Notes under the pieces: model-generated
Databases searched by the model: none
Told to the model about the DNA's origin: nothing
The model's input: the letters and a program-made list of their open reading frames with translations, nothing else
Assembly (NCBI RefSeq): GCF_040681875.1
Contig: NZ_JBFAZP010000015.1
Span: forward strand, 1-64,000
DNA: 64,000 bases
Direction of reading: 5' to 3'
Origin: Longispora sp040681875
Lineage (GTDB): Bacteria; Actinomycetota; Actinomycetes; Mycobacteriales; Micromonosporaceae
Part shown: piece after piece, positions 27,232 to 36,785 of the stretch
Position numbering within the stretch: position 1 is the first letter of the stretch
Layout of the letters: each line of letters begins with the position of its first letter
Made by a program: the position numbers and the translations under genes

Positions 27232-28294
27232 CAACCCCACGGGCGCACCCGCTGACGTCCAGGCGGTCAAGCTGCTCCTTGAGCGCCTGGGTGTCACTGC
27301 GGAGCAACTGTTCGACGGCCCCGCTCGGGCAGCCGTGCCAATGCCGACGGTCTACGAATACGTCCAACGCGTGGCCAAGGCCGTCACTCCCGGAACGCGA
27401 CGGGTCTATGAGACCTACTGGAATCGAACCTGTGAGATCTGGGGACACCGGCGTCTCGACGAACCGACCGCGCTGGAGATCCACCAACTCGCCGAACAGG
27501 TCAAAACCGAGGTCGTCATCCGCCGCAACGCCCGAGGCGGGCGCAGCGCCGCAGAGCACCTCATCGCCGCTCTGCGGTGTCTCTACCACTACGCCGAACT
27601 CGACCAGCTCATCGATGAACGCGACAACCCCGCAAGTCGCGTCGACAAACCCCGCAGGCTTCCCAGTACCCGCCGCGCACTCCTGGATAACCAGCTCGCC
27701 GAGATCAACGAAGTAGCGTCCACCACCGGCAACGACCCGGCCCTGGACACGCTCCTGTTGCGGACCCACACGGAGACCGCCTGCCGCCGGGGTGGCGCAC
27801 TCGCGCTGCGCCCGTTCGACCTCGACGAAGAGCAGTGCCTGATCCGACTACGGGAGAAAGGGCAAACCGAGCGCTGGCAGCCGGTGACCCCCACCCTGAT
27901 GGGCTGCCTTCTCGACCACGGACGCAAACGTGGCGACGGCGACCCATTCGGGCAACTGCTGCGCTACGACACCGGCAAACCGATCACGGCCCGCCGCTAC
28001 GACCACCTCTGGGGCCGCATCGGAAAGCACCTGCCCTGGGTGGCCACCCAGCAGGTCACCATGCACTGGATCCGCTACACCACCCTCACATGGGTCGAAC
28101 GCACCTTCGGCTACGCCGTCGCCCGCGCCTACGCCGGACACAACGGCCGCCGCGACAGCGGCAGCACCGCCACCTACGTCCGCGCCGACGTCTACGAAGT
28201 CGCCCTCGCCCTGGCCACCCTCGCCGGCGAAGCCCACCCCCTCGTCCCAGACGGCTCCGGGTTCCCAGCCAGCGCACCCCGTGCGATCACCTGA
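27221..28294 (+). CDS. Tyrosine recombinase / integrase 1
   Basis: 357 residues from the ATG at 27221. The N-terminal DNA-binding domain is around PMPTVYEYVQRVAKAVTPGT. All catalytic residues are present: Arg at 189-190 (TACRRGGAL), H282-W-I-R285, His307 (YAGH) and the nucleophile Tyr319. It is about 60% similar by eye to the convergent recombinase at 28435-29415. It probably integrates or excises the island at the proline tRNA, but I did not find the far attachment site. Confidence 0.87.
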   Translation: MADDNPTGAPADVQAVKLLLERLGVTAEQLFDGPARAAVPMPTVYEYVQRVAKAVTPGTRRVYETYWNRTCEIWGHRRLDEPTALEIHQLAEQVKTEVVIRRNARGGRSAAEHLIAALRCLYHYAELDQLIDERDNPASRVDKPRRLPSTRRALLDNQLAEINEVASTTGNDPALDTLLLRTHTETACRRGGALALRPFDLDEEQCLIRLREKGQTERWQPVTPTLMGCLLDHGRKRGDGDPFGQLLRYDTGKPITARRYDHLWGRIGKHLPWVATQQVTMHWIRYTTLTWVERTFGYAVARAYAGHNGRRDSGSTATYVRADVYEVALALATLAGEAHPLVPDGSGFPASAPRAIT

Positions 28295-28339
28295 GTCGAC
28301 TACCAGCGAAGGCGGCTGGAGTTCCGAAGAGCTCCGGCA

Positions 28340-28375
28340 AGTAGGCCCGTCGACTGAGAAGTCGAGGGGCCTACT
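28340..28375. terminator. Bidirectional terminator between the two recombinase genes
   Basis: A 16-position stem (28340-28355 with 28360-28375) has one mismatch and a GAGA loop, placed between two convergent genes. Confidence 0.7.
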
Positions 28376-28434
28376 GCGCCTTGAATAGTGCCCTGGGCTC
28401 CGCAACGAACGGTCGCTCCACAGGCAGTCCTCCG

Positions 28435-29415
28435 TCAGTACATCAGCGGATGCTTCTCGCCCGTCAACGCGGAGAGCGCGACGGCGACCTCCTGTAGATC
28501 AGCCTTCACATAGACGCCCGTGCTACCCGTATCTCCACCCGTCTCCGCATGGCCCGCGTAGGCGCGCGCGACCGCGTGCCCGAAATTGCGCTCCACCCAC
28601 GTCAACACCGTGTGCCGCAACCAGTGGGTACTCACCCCCTGCGCCGCCGCCCACGGCAAGTGCCGGGCAACGCGCACCCACAGGTGGTCATAACGCCGGT
28701 ACGTGATCGCCCGCCCGTCCCGGTACCGCAGCAACTGCCCGTCCACCGGCGCCCGACGCTCCTTGCCATGATCGACCAGGGCGGCCATCAGCGTCGGGGA
28801 CACCGGCTGCCAGCGCACCGTGCCGCCCTTCTCCCGCAGCCGGATCAGACACTGCTCCTCGTCGAGGTCCGACGGCCGCAACGACAGAGCGCCACCGCGA
28901 CGGCAGGCCGTCTCCGTATGAAGCCGCAAGATCAACGAATCCAGGGCCGGGTCATCACCTGTCGTCGCGGCGATCTCGTTGATCTCCGACAGGCGATGGT
29001 CCTGCAAGGCCCTTCGCGTGCTCGGGAGCCGCTTGGGCTTGGCGACCTTCTGTGCGGGGTCATCGGCCTCGTCGATCAGACCCTCGGCGACCGCCTTCTT
29101 GTACAGGCACCGGATCGCCGCGACGTAGTTCTCCACCGCGCCCCGGCCGTCCCGTCCGTTCTTGCGCGTGACCCGCTCTTCCCGGATCTGCGCACCGAGA
29201 CGTTCGAACTCCAACGGGGTCGGCTCGTCCAGGCGTCGGTCACCCCACCGCTCCACGATCCGTTTCCAGTACGTCCCGTAGGTCCTGAGCACGCCGGGAC
29301 TGACCGTCGCGGCGACCTTGGGAACGAACTCCGCGAACGTGGGTATCGCCGGCCGGTTGGCGGCGGCACCCTCCACCAGGTCCGCCGGGGTGAGCCCCAT
29401 GCTCGCTAGCACCAC
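28435..29415 (-). CDS. Tyrosine recombinase / integrase 2 (paralogue, 5' end probably lost)
   Basis: Up to 326 residues. It shares long identical blocks with recombinase 1, for example PSTRRAL, HTETACRRGGAL, LDEEQCLIRLREKG and ARAYAGH. The catalytic set is complete (ACRRGG, HWLR, AGH, Tyr in TGVYVKAD). The N-terminus lacks about 17 residues compared with recombinase 1 and abuts an IS3 remnant, so the true start may have been removed; the ATG at the MGLTPADLVEG position is another choice. No AbrB partner is left beside it. Confidence 0.8.
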   Translation of the reverse strand: MVLASMGLTPADLVEGAAANRPAIPTFAEFVPKVAATVSPGVLRTYGTYWKRIVERWGDRRLDEPTPLEFERLGAQIREERVTRKNGRDGRGAVENYVAAIRCLYKKAVAEGLIDEADDPAQKVAKPKRLPSTRRALQDHRLSEINEIAATTGDDPALDSLILRLHTETACRRGGALSLRPSDLDEEQCLIRLREKGGTVRWQPVSPTLMAALVDHGKERRAPVDGQLLRYRDGRAITYRRYDHLWVRVARHLPWAAAQGVSTHWLRHTVLTWVERNFGHAVARAYAGHAETGGDTGSTGVYVKADLQEVAVALSALTGEKHPLMY

Positions 29416-29464
29416 CAGGGCAGCGGCGACCTTCCGCGTACTTCGCCCGCGATATCACCCCAAA

Positions 29465-29876
29465 ATGATCTACCCGCTGGTCCTTGACTGCGCCGCCGAC
29501 GATATCCCCGTAGCGGTGACCTGCCGGGTGTTGGGCTTTTCCAAGCAGGCGTTCTACCAGTGGAAGGCCGAACCCGTCAGTCAGCGTGACTGGGACGACG
29601 CCCACCTGATCAACGCCGCCCTCGACGTTCACCGCGACGACCCGGCCTTCGGATACCGGTTCATCGCCGACGAACTCGCCGCCGCCGGCCTGGCCGCGGG
29701 CCGTAACCGGGTCGCCCGGCTCTGCTCGGCGCAGCAGATCTGGTCGGTGTTCGCCAAGAAGAAGGGCTGCACCACCCGGTCCGGGCCGCCGGTCCACGAC
29801 GACCTGGTGGCTCGCCGGTTCACCGCCCAGGCACCGAACACCGTATGGCTGACCGACATCACCGAGCACCCCACCG
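29465..29876 (+). pseudogene. IS3-family transposase orfB, 5' part
   Basis: Starts MIYPLVLDCAADDIPVAVTC and continues through VLGFSKQAFYQWKAEPVS to the first catalytic Asp in VWLTDITEHP. The orfA needed for the usual frameshifted product is missing; the flanking DNA is recombinase 2. The frame is cut at 29877 by an IS30-family element. Confidence 0.8.
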
Positions 29877-31514
29877 CTTGGATTCCAGCAGTCGTCGCAA
29901 CACTCGTAGGAGGTCGTTGCGGTGGCAGGTCGCAAGTACAGCGAGGAGCAGAAGCAGAGGTTCTTCGATCTGGTTGATCGTGGGGGCACGGTTCGGGCAG
30001 CGGCCGTGGCGGTTGGCGTGCATCCTGATGCGGCTTACACGTGGTTGCGGCAGGCTGGTCTCACGACGCGGCGAGAGACGCCGAGGGTGTACTCGGAGGC
30101 GGAGAAAGCCCGGTTCTTCCGGCTGCTTGCTGAACGCGGGAACGTGTCGGCGGTGGCGCGCGAGCTCGGTTTCACGCGCGTCACGTGCTACAAGTGGGCC
30201 CACCAAGCGGGCGTGTTCACGAGCGAGGCCAGGCGAGTGAACCCGCGACGCGAGGATTCTGCGGTTGCGTGCCGAGGGACTGACACGTGGTCAGGCGGCC
30301 GAGCGGGTACGTGCCGACAAGCGCTCCGCGGCGGACTGGGACAAGGGCATCACGATCGTCCATCGAGGACGCGTCTATCCCGACGGTAGGGTCGTGCGCT
30401 ACCCGGAGCCGATACTGGCTGACGTGAATTCGCCGCGCATGGCCAACGTCGTGGGAGGGAAAGTCGATCTCGCCCGTGTCGAGAAGGTGATCCATCCGCG
30501 CTATCTCAGTCTGCTCGAACGCGAGCAGCTCCATGACTAGCATCGGGCGGGGGTGTCGATCCGGAAGATCGCCGCTGAGCTTCAGCGTTCACCGTCGACG
30601 ATCAGCCGTGAGCTGCGGCGCAACACGGTGTCCTCGCGCGGGTATCTGCCCCACGCGGCGCACCGGGCGTCTGTTCAGCGCCGGTCACGACCGCGAGAGC
30701 CGAAGCTCCTGACGAACCTGCGACTGCGCGAGTATGTCCAAGCGAAGCTGACCATGAGATGGTCGCCCCAGCAGATCAGCCACCGCCTGATCAGGGACTT
30801 CCCCGATCACTCGGACATGCGGGTGAGTACCGAAACGATCTACCAGGCGATCTACATCCACGCCCGCCACGAGCTCAAGCGAGAACTCGCCCGACAGCTA
30901 CGCCGCGGCCGCGCCGCCCGCAAGCCCCGCAGGGCCTCCGACGCACGCCGCCCGAGATTCATCGACCCGATGACGCCGATCACGATGCGGCCACCGGACG
31001 TCGAGTTCCGCACTTCGCCCGGCCACTGGGAAGGCGATTTGATCATCGGGGCCGGAGGCAAATCCGCGATCGCGACACTGGTCGAACGGGCCAGCCGCTT
31101 CGTCATGCTCGGGCACCTCGGGTCCGGGCGCAGCGCTGACACGCTGCGCGACAGCCTCATCGCCACCGTCGCTCATCTCCCTGCGGCGCTGCGCGGCACC
31201 CTCACCTGGGACCAGGGCGCCGAGATGGCCGAACACCGGGCGTTTAGCGCCGCGACCGCCATGAACGTCTACTTCTGCGACCCGGGATCGCCCTGGCAGC
31301 GGGGCAGCAACGAGAACACCAACGGCCTGCTACGCCAGTACTTTCCCCGCAACAGCGACCTCCAGGCTCACGACCTGGCACGGCTTCAGACGGTCGCGGA
31401 CGAGCTCAACACCCGGCCGCGACCGTCACTCGACTGGGACACCCCCACCGAACGACTGGCTGCTTTACTGGAAGCCTCATAACCCAACCGTTGCGACGAC
31501 TGCTGGAATCCAAG
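29877..31514 (+). mobile_element. IS30-family element inserted in the IS3 remnant (1638 bases)
   Basis: Near-perfect 25-base terminal inverted repeats (29877-29901 and 31490-31514, beginning CTTGGATTCCAGCAG). The 3-base target CCG is duplicated at 29874-29876 and 31515-31517. Removing the element restores the IS3 reading frame (EHPTGEGKLYL), which fixes both borders. Confidence 0.88.
29922..31482 (+). pseudogene. IS30-family transposase, broken by a frameshift and a stop codon
   Basis: Three consecutive pieces make one protein of about 520 residues. Piece 1 (from 29922) starts MAGRKYSEEQKQRFFDLVD with two helix-turn-helix units. The frame shifts near 30255. Piece 2 ends at an in-frame TAG (30538-30540). 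Piece 3 (30541-31482) holds the IS30 DDE core: D in GHWEGDLIIG, D in LTWDQGAEM and E in GSNENTNGLLRQYFP. The element probably cannot move by itself. Confidence 0.82.
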
Positions 31515-31972
31515 CCGGTGAGGGCAAGCTGTACCTGTGCGCGATCAAGGACATCTGGTCCAACCGGATCGTCGGCTACTCCATCGACGACCGGATGAAA
31601 GCCAGCCTCGCCGTGACCGCGTTGAACAACGCGGTCACCTCCCGCCGACCGGCCATCCGCACCGTGGTGCACTCCGACCGCGGTAGCCAATTTCGGTCCC
31701 GGAAATTCGTCAACGCGTTACACCGCAACGGTTTCGCCGGCTCAATGGGACGGGTCGGAGCCTGCGGTGACAACGCCGCGATGGAGTCTTTCTTCGCGCT
31801 CCTACAGAAGAACGTGCTCGACCGGCAACGCTGGGCCAGCCGGGCCGAGCTGCGCCTGGCGATCATCACCTGGATCGAACGCACCTACCACCGACGCCGA
31901 CGTCAGACCCGCCTCGGACACCTCACCCCGATCGAGTTTGAGACACTACACAAGGCCACACACCCGGCCTGA
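31515..31972 (+). pseudogene. IS3-family transposase orfB, 3' part
   Basis: Resumes with EGKLYLCAIKDIWSNRIVGYSIDDRMKAS, including the second catalytic Asp in VVHSDRGSQFRS and the Glu in DNAAMESFFALLQKNVLD. It ends at the TGA of 31970-31972. The IS3 right end is likely within the next 50 bases. Confidence 0.82.
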
Positions 31973-32178
31973 CATGCGCTAACCCCGAAGGTCAACCAAA
32001 CCGGGGGCAGTCCCGTCTGTGCCCTGCGGGCGCGTGGGGCGCGTCTGCCCGGCAAGGCTGGGAGTCCGGCCTCGGCAGGAGCTGCGGACCTGACCGTGCG
32101 GCAGTCAGGGTGATCCCGATGGTTGTCGAGACTTGCCGGACGGTGAGCGGTCAGCGGTGCGGAGAGTCCGCGGGCTGG

Positions 32179-32538
32179 TCAGAGGTCTGACACACCGGTG
32201 CAAAGGTAGTAGTTCGTGGCCGAGCTCGTTCCCTGGCTGTTGGTGAAGTCGACCCGGATGGTGCCGCGGTGGCCCAGTGAGCACCCGATTGCGGCGGAAG
32301 TCGCGTCGTTGAACCGGGGCCACGGAGTTCCGTTGTGACTCCAGCGAATCGTCGGTGCGTCGGGTGAGGAATGGTCGAGGTAGCAGCGGATGTTCAGTCT
32401 GCTGTCGTTGCCGCACTGCACGGTGAAGGCCGGCCCGCTGACGGCGTGGGCGCCGGCTGGGGTCGCGACCGTCCCGGCGAGCGCGAGAGGGGCCGCGAGC
32501 ACTACGGCGGCTCGGAGGAGGGCGGGGTGCAGGTTCAT
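32179..32538 (-). CDS. Small secreted protein
   Basis: 119 residues. A clear signal peptide covers residues 1-30 (hydrophobic AAVVLAAPLALAGTVA, then AGAHA). The mature part has four cysteines (VQCGN, IRCYLD, IGCSLG, YLCTG), suggesting two disulfides in a small beta-rich domain. AAAGGA lies upstream on the minus strand. No family recognised; no operon partner. Confidence 0.75.
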   Translation of the reverse strand: MNLHPALLRAAVVLAAPLALAGTVATPAGAHAVSGPAFTVQCGNDSRLNIRCYLDHSSPDAPTIRWSHNGTPWPRFNDATSAAIGCSLGHRGTIRVDFTNSQGTSSATNYYLCTGVSDL

Positions 32539-32828
32539 GGGTGCTGTCCTTTCGTCGGGGCGTGCGGTACCAGGCAGGGGAACGCCGGACGGGCGGCTTG
32601 GTAACGGGCTCTGTAGTCCGTGGAGCGACCGCGGTTGGATCGGGGTGAGTCATTGAGCATTGGCGATGTTTGACGTAGCTGAGTCCATATTGGACTAACA
32701 TTTGAAATTTCTCAACACTAACCCGGATTCACGTTTGTGACTTCGTCGCGATCGGCGTCCTGGTGCGCGTCATGCGCAAGGCGCGCGGCGGCGGGCACAT
32801 CGTCCTGGCCGGGATGTGGCCTTGGGGC

Positions 32829-33439
32829 TCATAGGCCCTCACCGTCACCGGCATGGGCGAAACCCTGCCGATGCCCACCATCGACACGGCCTGGGCCCAC
32901 GTCCTGGCGGGTTGACAGGGCTTCTGGTGCCAACCTCAGCCTCGTACAGGTGCCGACGGTTCGGCTGCGGCGCTCCAGCAGGACCACGTCGCGCCACCGC
33001 CCGTGGTGGATGCCGGCCTTCTCCCGGGTGCCGATCACCTGGAACCCGGCGCGGGCGTGCAGGGCAAGGCTGGCGGTGTTCTCCGGGAAGATCCCCGACT
33101 GGATCGTCCAGATCCCCGCCGCCTCCGTCGAGGCGATCAGCGCGTTGAGCAAGCCCGAACTCACCCCTCGACCTTGTGCGTCGGGGTGCACGTAGATGCC
33201 GTGCTCGACGACGCCGGAGTAGACCGGGGGGCCGAGGTCGCCGCGGCGGCCACCCATCCGAACACCTTTCCGTCCGTGTCGACGGCGACATGTCGGTGCC
33301 CGGGCAGGCGGGCCGCGTCGAACGCTTCCCAGGTGGGGGCGGTGGTCTCGAAGGTGGCGTCACCGGTGTCGATGCCAGCCTGGAAGATGCCCAGGACCGC
33401 CGCCGCGTCGGTGGCAAGCATCAGCCGGATGGCGATCAC
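32829..33439 (-). pseudogene. GNAT acetyltransferase (ArsN/phosphinothricin-acetyltransferase-like), frameshifted
   Basis: The first part (GTG 33439) reads IRLMLATDAAAVLGIFQAGIDTGDATFET; the second, in another frame, reads YSGVVEHGIYVHPDAQGRGV and GIWTIQSGIFPENTASLALH. Together they form a normal PAT-like enzyme. The switch falls at a run of six G (plus strand, about 33225-33231), where one more base would restore the frame. This may be a real mutation, phase variation or a sequencing error. It follows arsR with one base between stop and start, and PAT-like ArsN enzymes are known in ars operons. Confidence 0.75.
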
Positions 33440-33440
33440 G

Positions 33441-33776
33441 TCAGCACCCGCCGGGGCGGCCCATCACGACGTCGGCGGCGGTCGGGAACTGGTCCACGCA
33501 GGCGGTGTTCACCCGGTACCGGCGGGAGTTGCCCACCGCCTCGACGAGCACGAACCGCACATCGGCCGGGATCTTCAGGTGCTGCGACACCGTCGACTGC
33601 GCCACGCCGACGACCGCGACGATCTTACCCACGCTCAACGCGTCGCCGTGACGGGCGAGCAACTCCAGGATCTGGATGCGGGTCGGATCCGACAGCGCCC
33701 GAAACCATGACGCGTACTCTTCCGCCGTAGCCCTGGCCAGCAACTCCACCACACGCCCCCTATCATCATCGTTCAT
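33441..33776 (-). CDS. arsR: ArsR-family repressor 1
   Basis: 111 residues. The winged helix reads WFRALSDPTRIQILELLARHGDALSVGKIVAVVGVAQSTVSQHLKI. Cysteines occur only near the C-terminus (NTACVDQ and the last residue), so the metalloid site is not standard. It is the middle gene of a minus-strand operon after the flavin monooxygenase, and the acetyltransferase starts one base after its stop. Confidence 0.85.
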   Translation of the reverse strand: MNDDDRGRVVELLARATAEEYASWFRALSDPTRIQILELLARHGDALSVGKIVAVVGVAQSTVSQHLKIPADVRFVLVEAVGNSRRYRVNTACVDQFPTAADVVMGRPGGC

Positions 33777-33828
33777 CGCCGATTGACGATCGTGCTCCTC
33801 GTATCCTTCTCCGGCCAGGCTGGCCGGC

Positions 33829-34929
33829 TCAGGTCCGGGCCGGAGTCTGGCGGTCGACGGTGCGGGTGGTGAGATGGCGGCGGAGAGCGGTGGCGATGCG
33901 GCGGGCGTCGTGGCCGACGCCGCGCAGGGTGGCCGAGGCGAAGCCGTACTGCCACTCCAGCCCGCAGTACGCCAGGCCCGGCACCGTCGTGGACACGCCC
34001 CGGCGGTGCAGAGGGCGGCCGGCGTCATCGAGAGGGCCACGTCCGTCGGGCCCGCGCAGATCGGTGAGGTGCTCGACGGAGGGGCGGTAGCCGGTGGCCA
34101 GGATGACAGCGTCGACCGGCTCGCGCGTACCGTCCGCCCACACCACCTCGCCCGCGTCGAGGTGATGGAACATCGGCCGCCACCCGGGACGGGCAGCGGC
34201 CAGAGCCGCACGGTAGGCACCGGCGTCGAGGACCGAGACGGGCCGCCCGGCCAGTCGTTCGCCCAGGGGGAGGCGTTCGACGCCGGACCAGTGCAGCCAG
34301 GCGTGCACGTCCACACCCAGGGGCCGTTGGGAAATGAACCTCACCGGGGTCCGCGAGGTCAGGGTGACATGGGCGTGGTCGGCGAGTTCGACGACGATCT
34401 GCACGGCGGAGTTGCCGGCCCCCAGCACAAGGACCCGCCGTCCGGCGAACTGCTGCGGGGAGCGGTAGTCGGCCGAGTGCAGCACCACGCCCCCGAACGT
34501 GTCGAGTCCCGGGAGGGCGTGAAGGTGGGGACGTCCGAAGCCGCCGGTCGCGGAGACCACGCTGGCCGCGCTCATCCGCCGCCCGTCGGCCAGGTCAACA
34601 GCGAACACGTCGCCGGTGGCGGCGACGGAGATGGCGGTCGCGTTGGTCTCGATCGGCACGTCGAGGCCGGCGGCGTACTCGGCGAGGTAGGCGATGACCT
34701 CATCGCGTGTCGGGTACCGGCCCGGGTTGCCGCCGAAGGGCTTGCCGGGCAGGCTGCTGTAGCGGGTGGGCGAGAACAGGGTGAGGCTGGCGTAGTACCG
34801 GCCCCACGACCCGGTCGGCGTCGCATCGGCCTCCAGGATCCGGGCGGTGAGGCCGGCGCGGCGAAGGTGATGAGCGGTGGCGAGGCCTGCCTGGCCACCG
34901 CCGATGATCAGGGTGTCGAGGAGTTCCAT
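33829..34929 (-). CDS. ArsO-like flavin monooxygenase
   Basis: 366 residues from the ATG at 34929. The FAD loop is IIGGGQAGLATAHHLRRAG, a second Rossmann loop VLVLGAGNSAVQIVVELA binds NAD(P)H, and the ATGYRP motif is near the C-terminus. GSWGRYYASLTLFSPTRYSSLPG is typical of the ArsO/CzcO-like branch found in arsenic operons, whose reaction is not settled. Two earlier ATGs (34941, 34938) lie within the operator palindrome and are less likely starts. First gene of the operon. Confidence 0.85.
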   Translation of the reverse strand: MELLDTLIIGGGQAGLATAHHLRRAGLTARILEADATPTGSWGRYYASLTLFSPTRYSSLPGKPFGGNPGRYPTRDEVIAYLAEYAAGLDVPIETNATAISVAATGDVFAVDLADGRRMSAASVVSATGGFGRPHLHALPGLDTFGGVVLHSADYRSPQQFAGRRVLVLGAGNSAVQIVVELADHAHVTLTSRTPVRFISQRPLGVDVHAWLHWSGVERLPLGERLAGRPVSVLDAGAYRAALAAARPGWRPMFHHLDAGEVVWADGTREPVDAVILATGYRPSVEHLTDLRGPDGRGPLDDAGRPLHRRGVSTTVPGLAYCGLEWQYGFASATLRGVGHDARRIATALRRHLTTRTVDRQTPART

Positions 34930-34936
34930 ACCCACC

Positions 34937-34970
34937 ATCATATCGTCACTTCGGGAAATGACGATATGAT
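34937..34970. promoter_or_regulatory. ArsR-type operator
   Basis: A perfect 12-base inverted repeat, ATCATATCGTCA (34937-34948) and TGACGATATGAT (34959-34970), with a 10-base spacer. It sits between the divergent monooxygenase and arsR 2 genes, where one bound repressor could silence both. Confidence 0.75.
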
Positions 34971-35010
34971 CGTGGGGTTAGGATCGGCACCGGACACCGA
35001 AGGGGGAAAC

Positions 35011-35319
35011 GTGGACACTGCGGCGGGGCTCACCGACTCGACCCGCGACTTCCTGCGTGCCCTGGCCAGTGACACCCGGATGCAGATCGTGTTCCTGTTC
35101 GCCGACGGCTCGTCCCGCTCGGTCGGCGAGATCGCCACCGAACTGGGCATAGGACAGTCCACGGCGTCTGAGCAGCTCGCCCTCCTGCGCCGAGGCGGCG
35201 TGGTCCGCGCCGACCGCGAGGGTAAGACGGTGAACTACCGCGCCGACCCCGACGGCATCCGCGCGGCCCTCGACGAACTCCAGGTCCGTCTGGCGGCCTG
35301 CTGCCCGCCCGGCACCTGA
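35011..35319 (+). CDS. arsR: ArsR-family repressor 2
   Basis: 102 residues from the GTG at 35011, after AGGGGGAA. The winged helix is DFLRALASDTRMQIVFLFADGSSRSVGEIATELGIGQSTASEQLALLRRGGVV. The C-terminus has a CC pair (LAACCPPGT), a likely ligand set. Divergent from the monooxygenase, with the 34937-34970 palindrome between them, so it is the best candidate to bind there. An in-frame ATG at 34965 lies in the operator. Confidence 0.87.
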   Translation: MDTAAGLTDSTRDFLRALASDTRMQIVFLFADGSSRSVGEIATELGIGQSTASEQLALLRRGGVVRADREGKTVNYRADPDGIRAALDELQVRLAACCPPGT

Positions 35320-35969
35320 CGGTCATCCGGGCTGGATCCCGACCAGGTTCCGCACGGCCGCCACGATCAGCGCGGTCGCCGCGAGCAGCACGGCGAGGTT
35401 GACCCGGTCCAGGGTCTCCGCCGGAGTCTGGTAGCCCACCGCACCCGACACGGACCGAATCCACCGACCTCGCCGCAGGCAGTCAGCTTCCCCCCGACGG
35501 CTGGACGAGCCAGCGACCAGCTCGCGACCCACGATCAAATTAAGATCACAAATACGTTGCTTCTTTCCGGATGGTCTACCTACGCCAACCCGCCCACGCG
35601 CCCACGAACGCCCAGGCCCGCGGGAGTGTCTTCGCGGGTAGTGGCTGGTTCTCGCCCGGCACTGGCGGCGGCGTCGCCATCGTGACCATCGATGGGTGAA
35701 GGCGTGGGTGTGGGCGACAGCGATCAGGTGTGCGGTGTGGTGGCGTCGCCGGCCGCGACTCACGGCACAGTGGCGATGTTCGGGGCCGGCGCGGTCACGT
35801 GTGGAGGCCGACTGTCGGGTCACGCTCGACGTGGGGTCTGACACCTCACGCCACCTCGTCGAGGGTTCGTCGTGGTTCTCGGTGATCTTCCGTCACCAGG
35901 GGTGTAATGGTGGCTCGCGCGGCCTGGTCGGGTCTGCGCCGCAGCGCGGAACGTGTCTCTTCGAGGGGT
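35320..35969. other. Gene-poor stretch with a possible membrane-protein remnant
   Basis: 650 bases. On the minus strand 35323-35440 ends a frame whose last 40 residues hold one membrane segment (NLAVLLAATALIVAAVRNLVG). It could be the tail of a lost transporter, which would be of interest next to ars regulators, but no family is recognisable. The rest shows no coding character. Confidence 0.3.
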
Positions 35970-36175
35970 CGAGATGACGCCGTGCTGCGAACCGCCGGAC
36001 GAACCACCAGCCCGGCGGGAGCCGGCTCACTGGGACACTCAGAGGTCTCCGGCCGTGGCGGTGCCGGTGGTCGTCGCGTTCGACGGCGGCGAGGATCTGG
36101 TCGTCGTGTTCGACGCGGCGTGGGCGGTGTAGGACCGGGCCTGTGAGATCGGCCGGGCGCTGACGCCCCGCCCGT

Positions 36176-36243
36176 TCAGCTCCCGCAGCGTGACCTGGTC
36201 GTGTTCTGCGAACGCGTCGATAATGTTGATCATGTTGAACTGG
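36176..36243 (-). pseudogene. Remnant of module gene A
   Basis: Reads FNMINIIDAFAEHDQVTLREL on the minus strand, matching FNMIDIIDAFAEHDHVALREL of the intact gene at 45595-45912. The rest of the gene is deleted. Confidence 0.55.
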
Positions 36244-36264
36244 AGGGCTGAGGTTCGCTCTTGA

Positions 36265-36285
36265 CATGCCGGTGGGTCCGGCATG
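36265..36285. promoter_or_regulatory. Inverted repeat ahead of module gene B
   Basis: CATGCCGG (36265-36272) and CCGGCATG (36278-36285) flank a 5-base spacer, overlapping a TTGACA sequence at 36261-36266. In copy 2 the CTCTTGAC part is kept but the palindrome is not. Possible operator over a -35 box. Confidence 0.35.
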
Positions 36286-36443
36286 AATGATGGGTAGGTC
36301 TGAACGTCAAATAGCGGAAAGGGTGGGTTTCTCCGCAGGTGCGCGCCTGCCTCAGGAGAGCCTCTGGAGGCATGTCTGCTGGGCGGTCAGCGCACCATCG
36401 AGCGGCGACCTGGCCTGTCTTTCGATTCCCGCAGGAGGATTCG

Positions 36444-36785
36444 ATGTCGCACGCGTCCACCGCCCGCACCGGCACCGGGGCCGGCCCGGATGTGTACTCC
36501 GCCAGCCAGAGGGCCTGGTTTCGCGCCATCGGTCCCCACCGGTACCGGGAGGACCTGCGAGCCCGGGCCGAACCTGGCACGTACCCCGACCCCTACGGTG
36601 ACGGAACCACCGTGTTCACCGTCGCCCACGGCGAAGTGTCCGCGACCAGGACTCTCCTGGATCGGGTCGACCCGGTCAGGGCGCCCACCGGCTGGCTGTA
36701 TTACTGCGCCCGAACCCGCCAGTTCACCCGGCGCCCCGACGCGGACCTGAGCTACCTCACCACGATCGACGACAAGACCGACTGA
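36444..36785 (+). CDS. Module gene B, hypothetical protein
   Basis: 113 residues, ATG 36444 with AGGAGG (36433-36438) upstream. Polar, no membrane segment. It contains SASQRAWFRAIGPHRYREDL, the acidic PDPYGDGTTVFTVAHGE and TGWLYYCARTRQFTRRPDADLSYLTT. I recognise no family. A truncated and stop-containing copy sits at 46273-46446, and selection seems to have acted on the protein in the past because the differences cluster at third codon positions. Confidence 0.65.
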   Translation: MSHASTARTGTGAGPDVYSASQRAWFRAIGPHRYREDLRARAEPGTYPDPYGDGTTVFTVAHGEVSATRTLLDRVDPVRAPTGWLYYCARTRQFTRRPDADLSYLTTIDDKTD

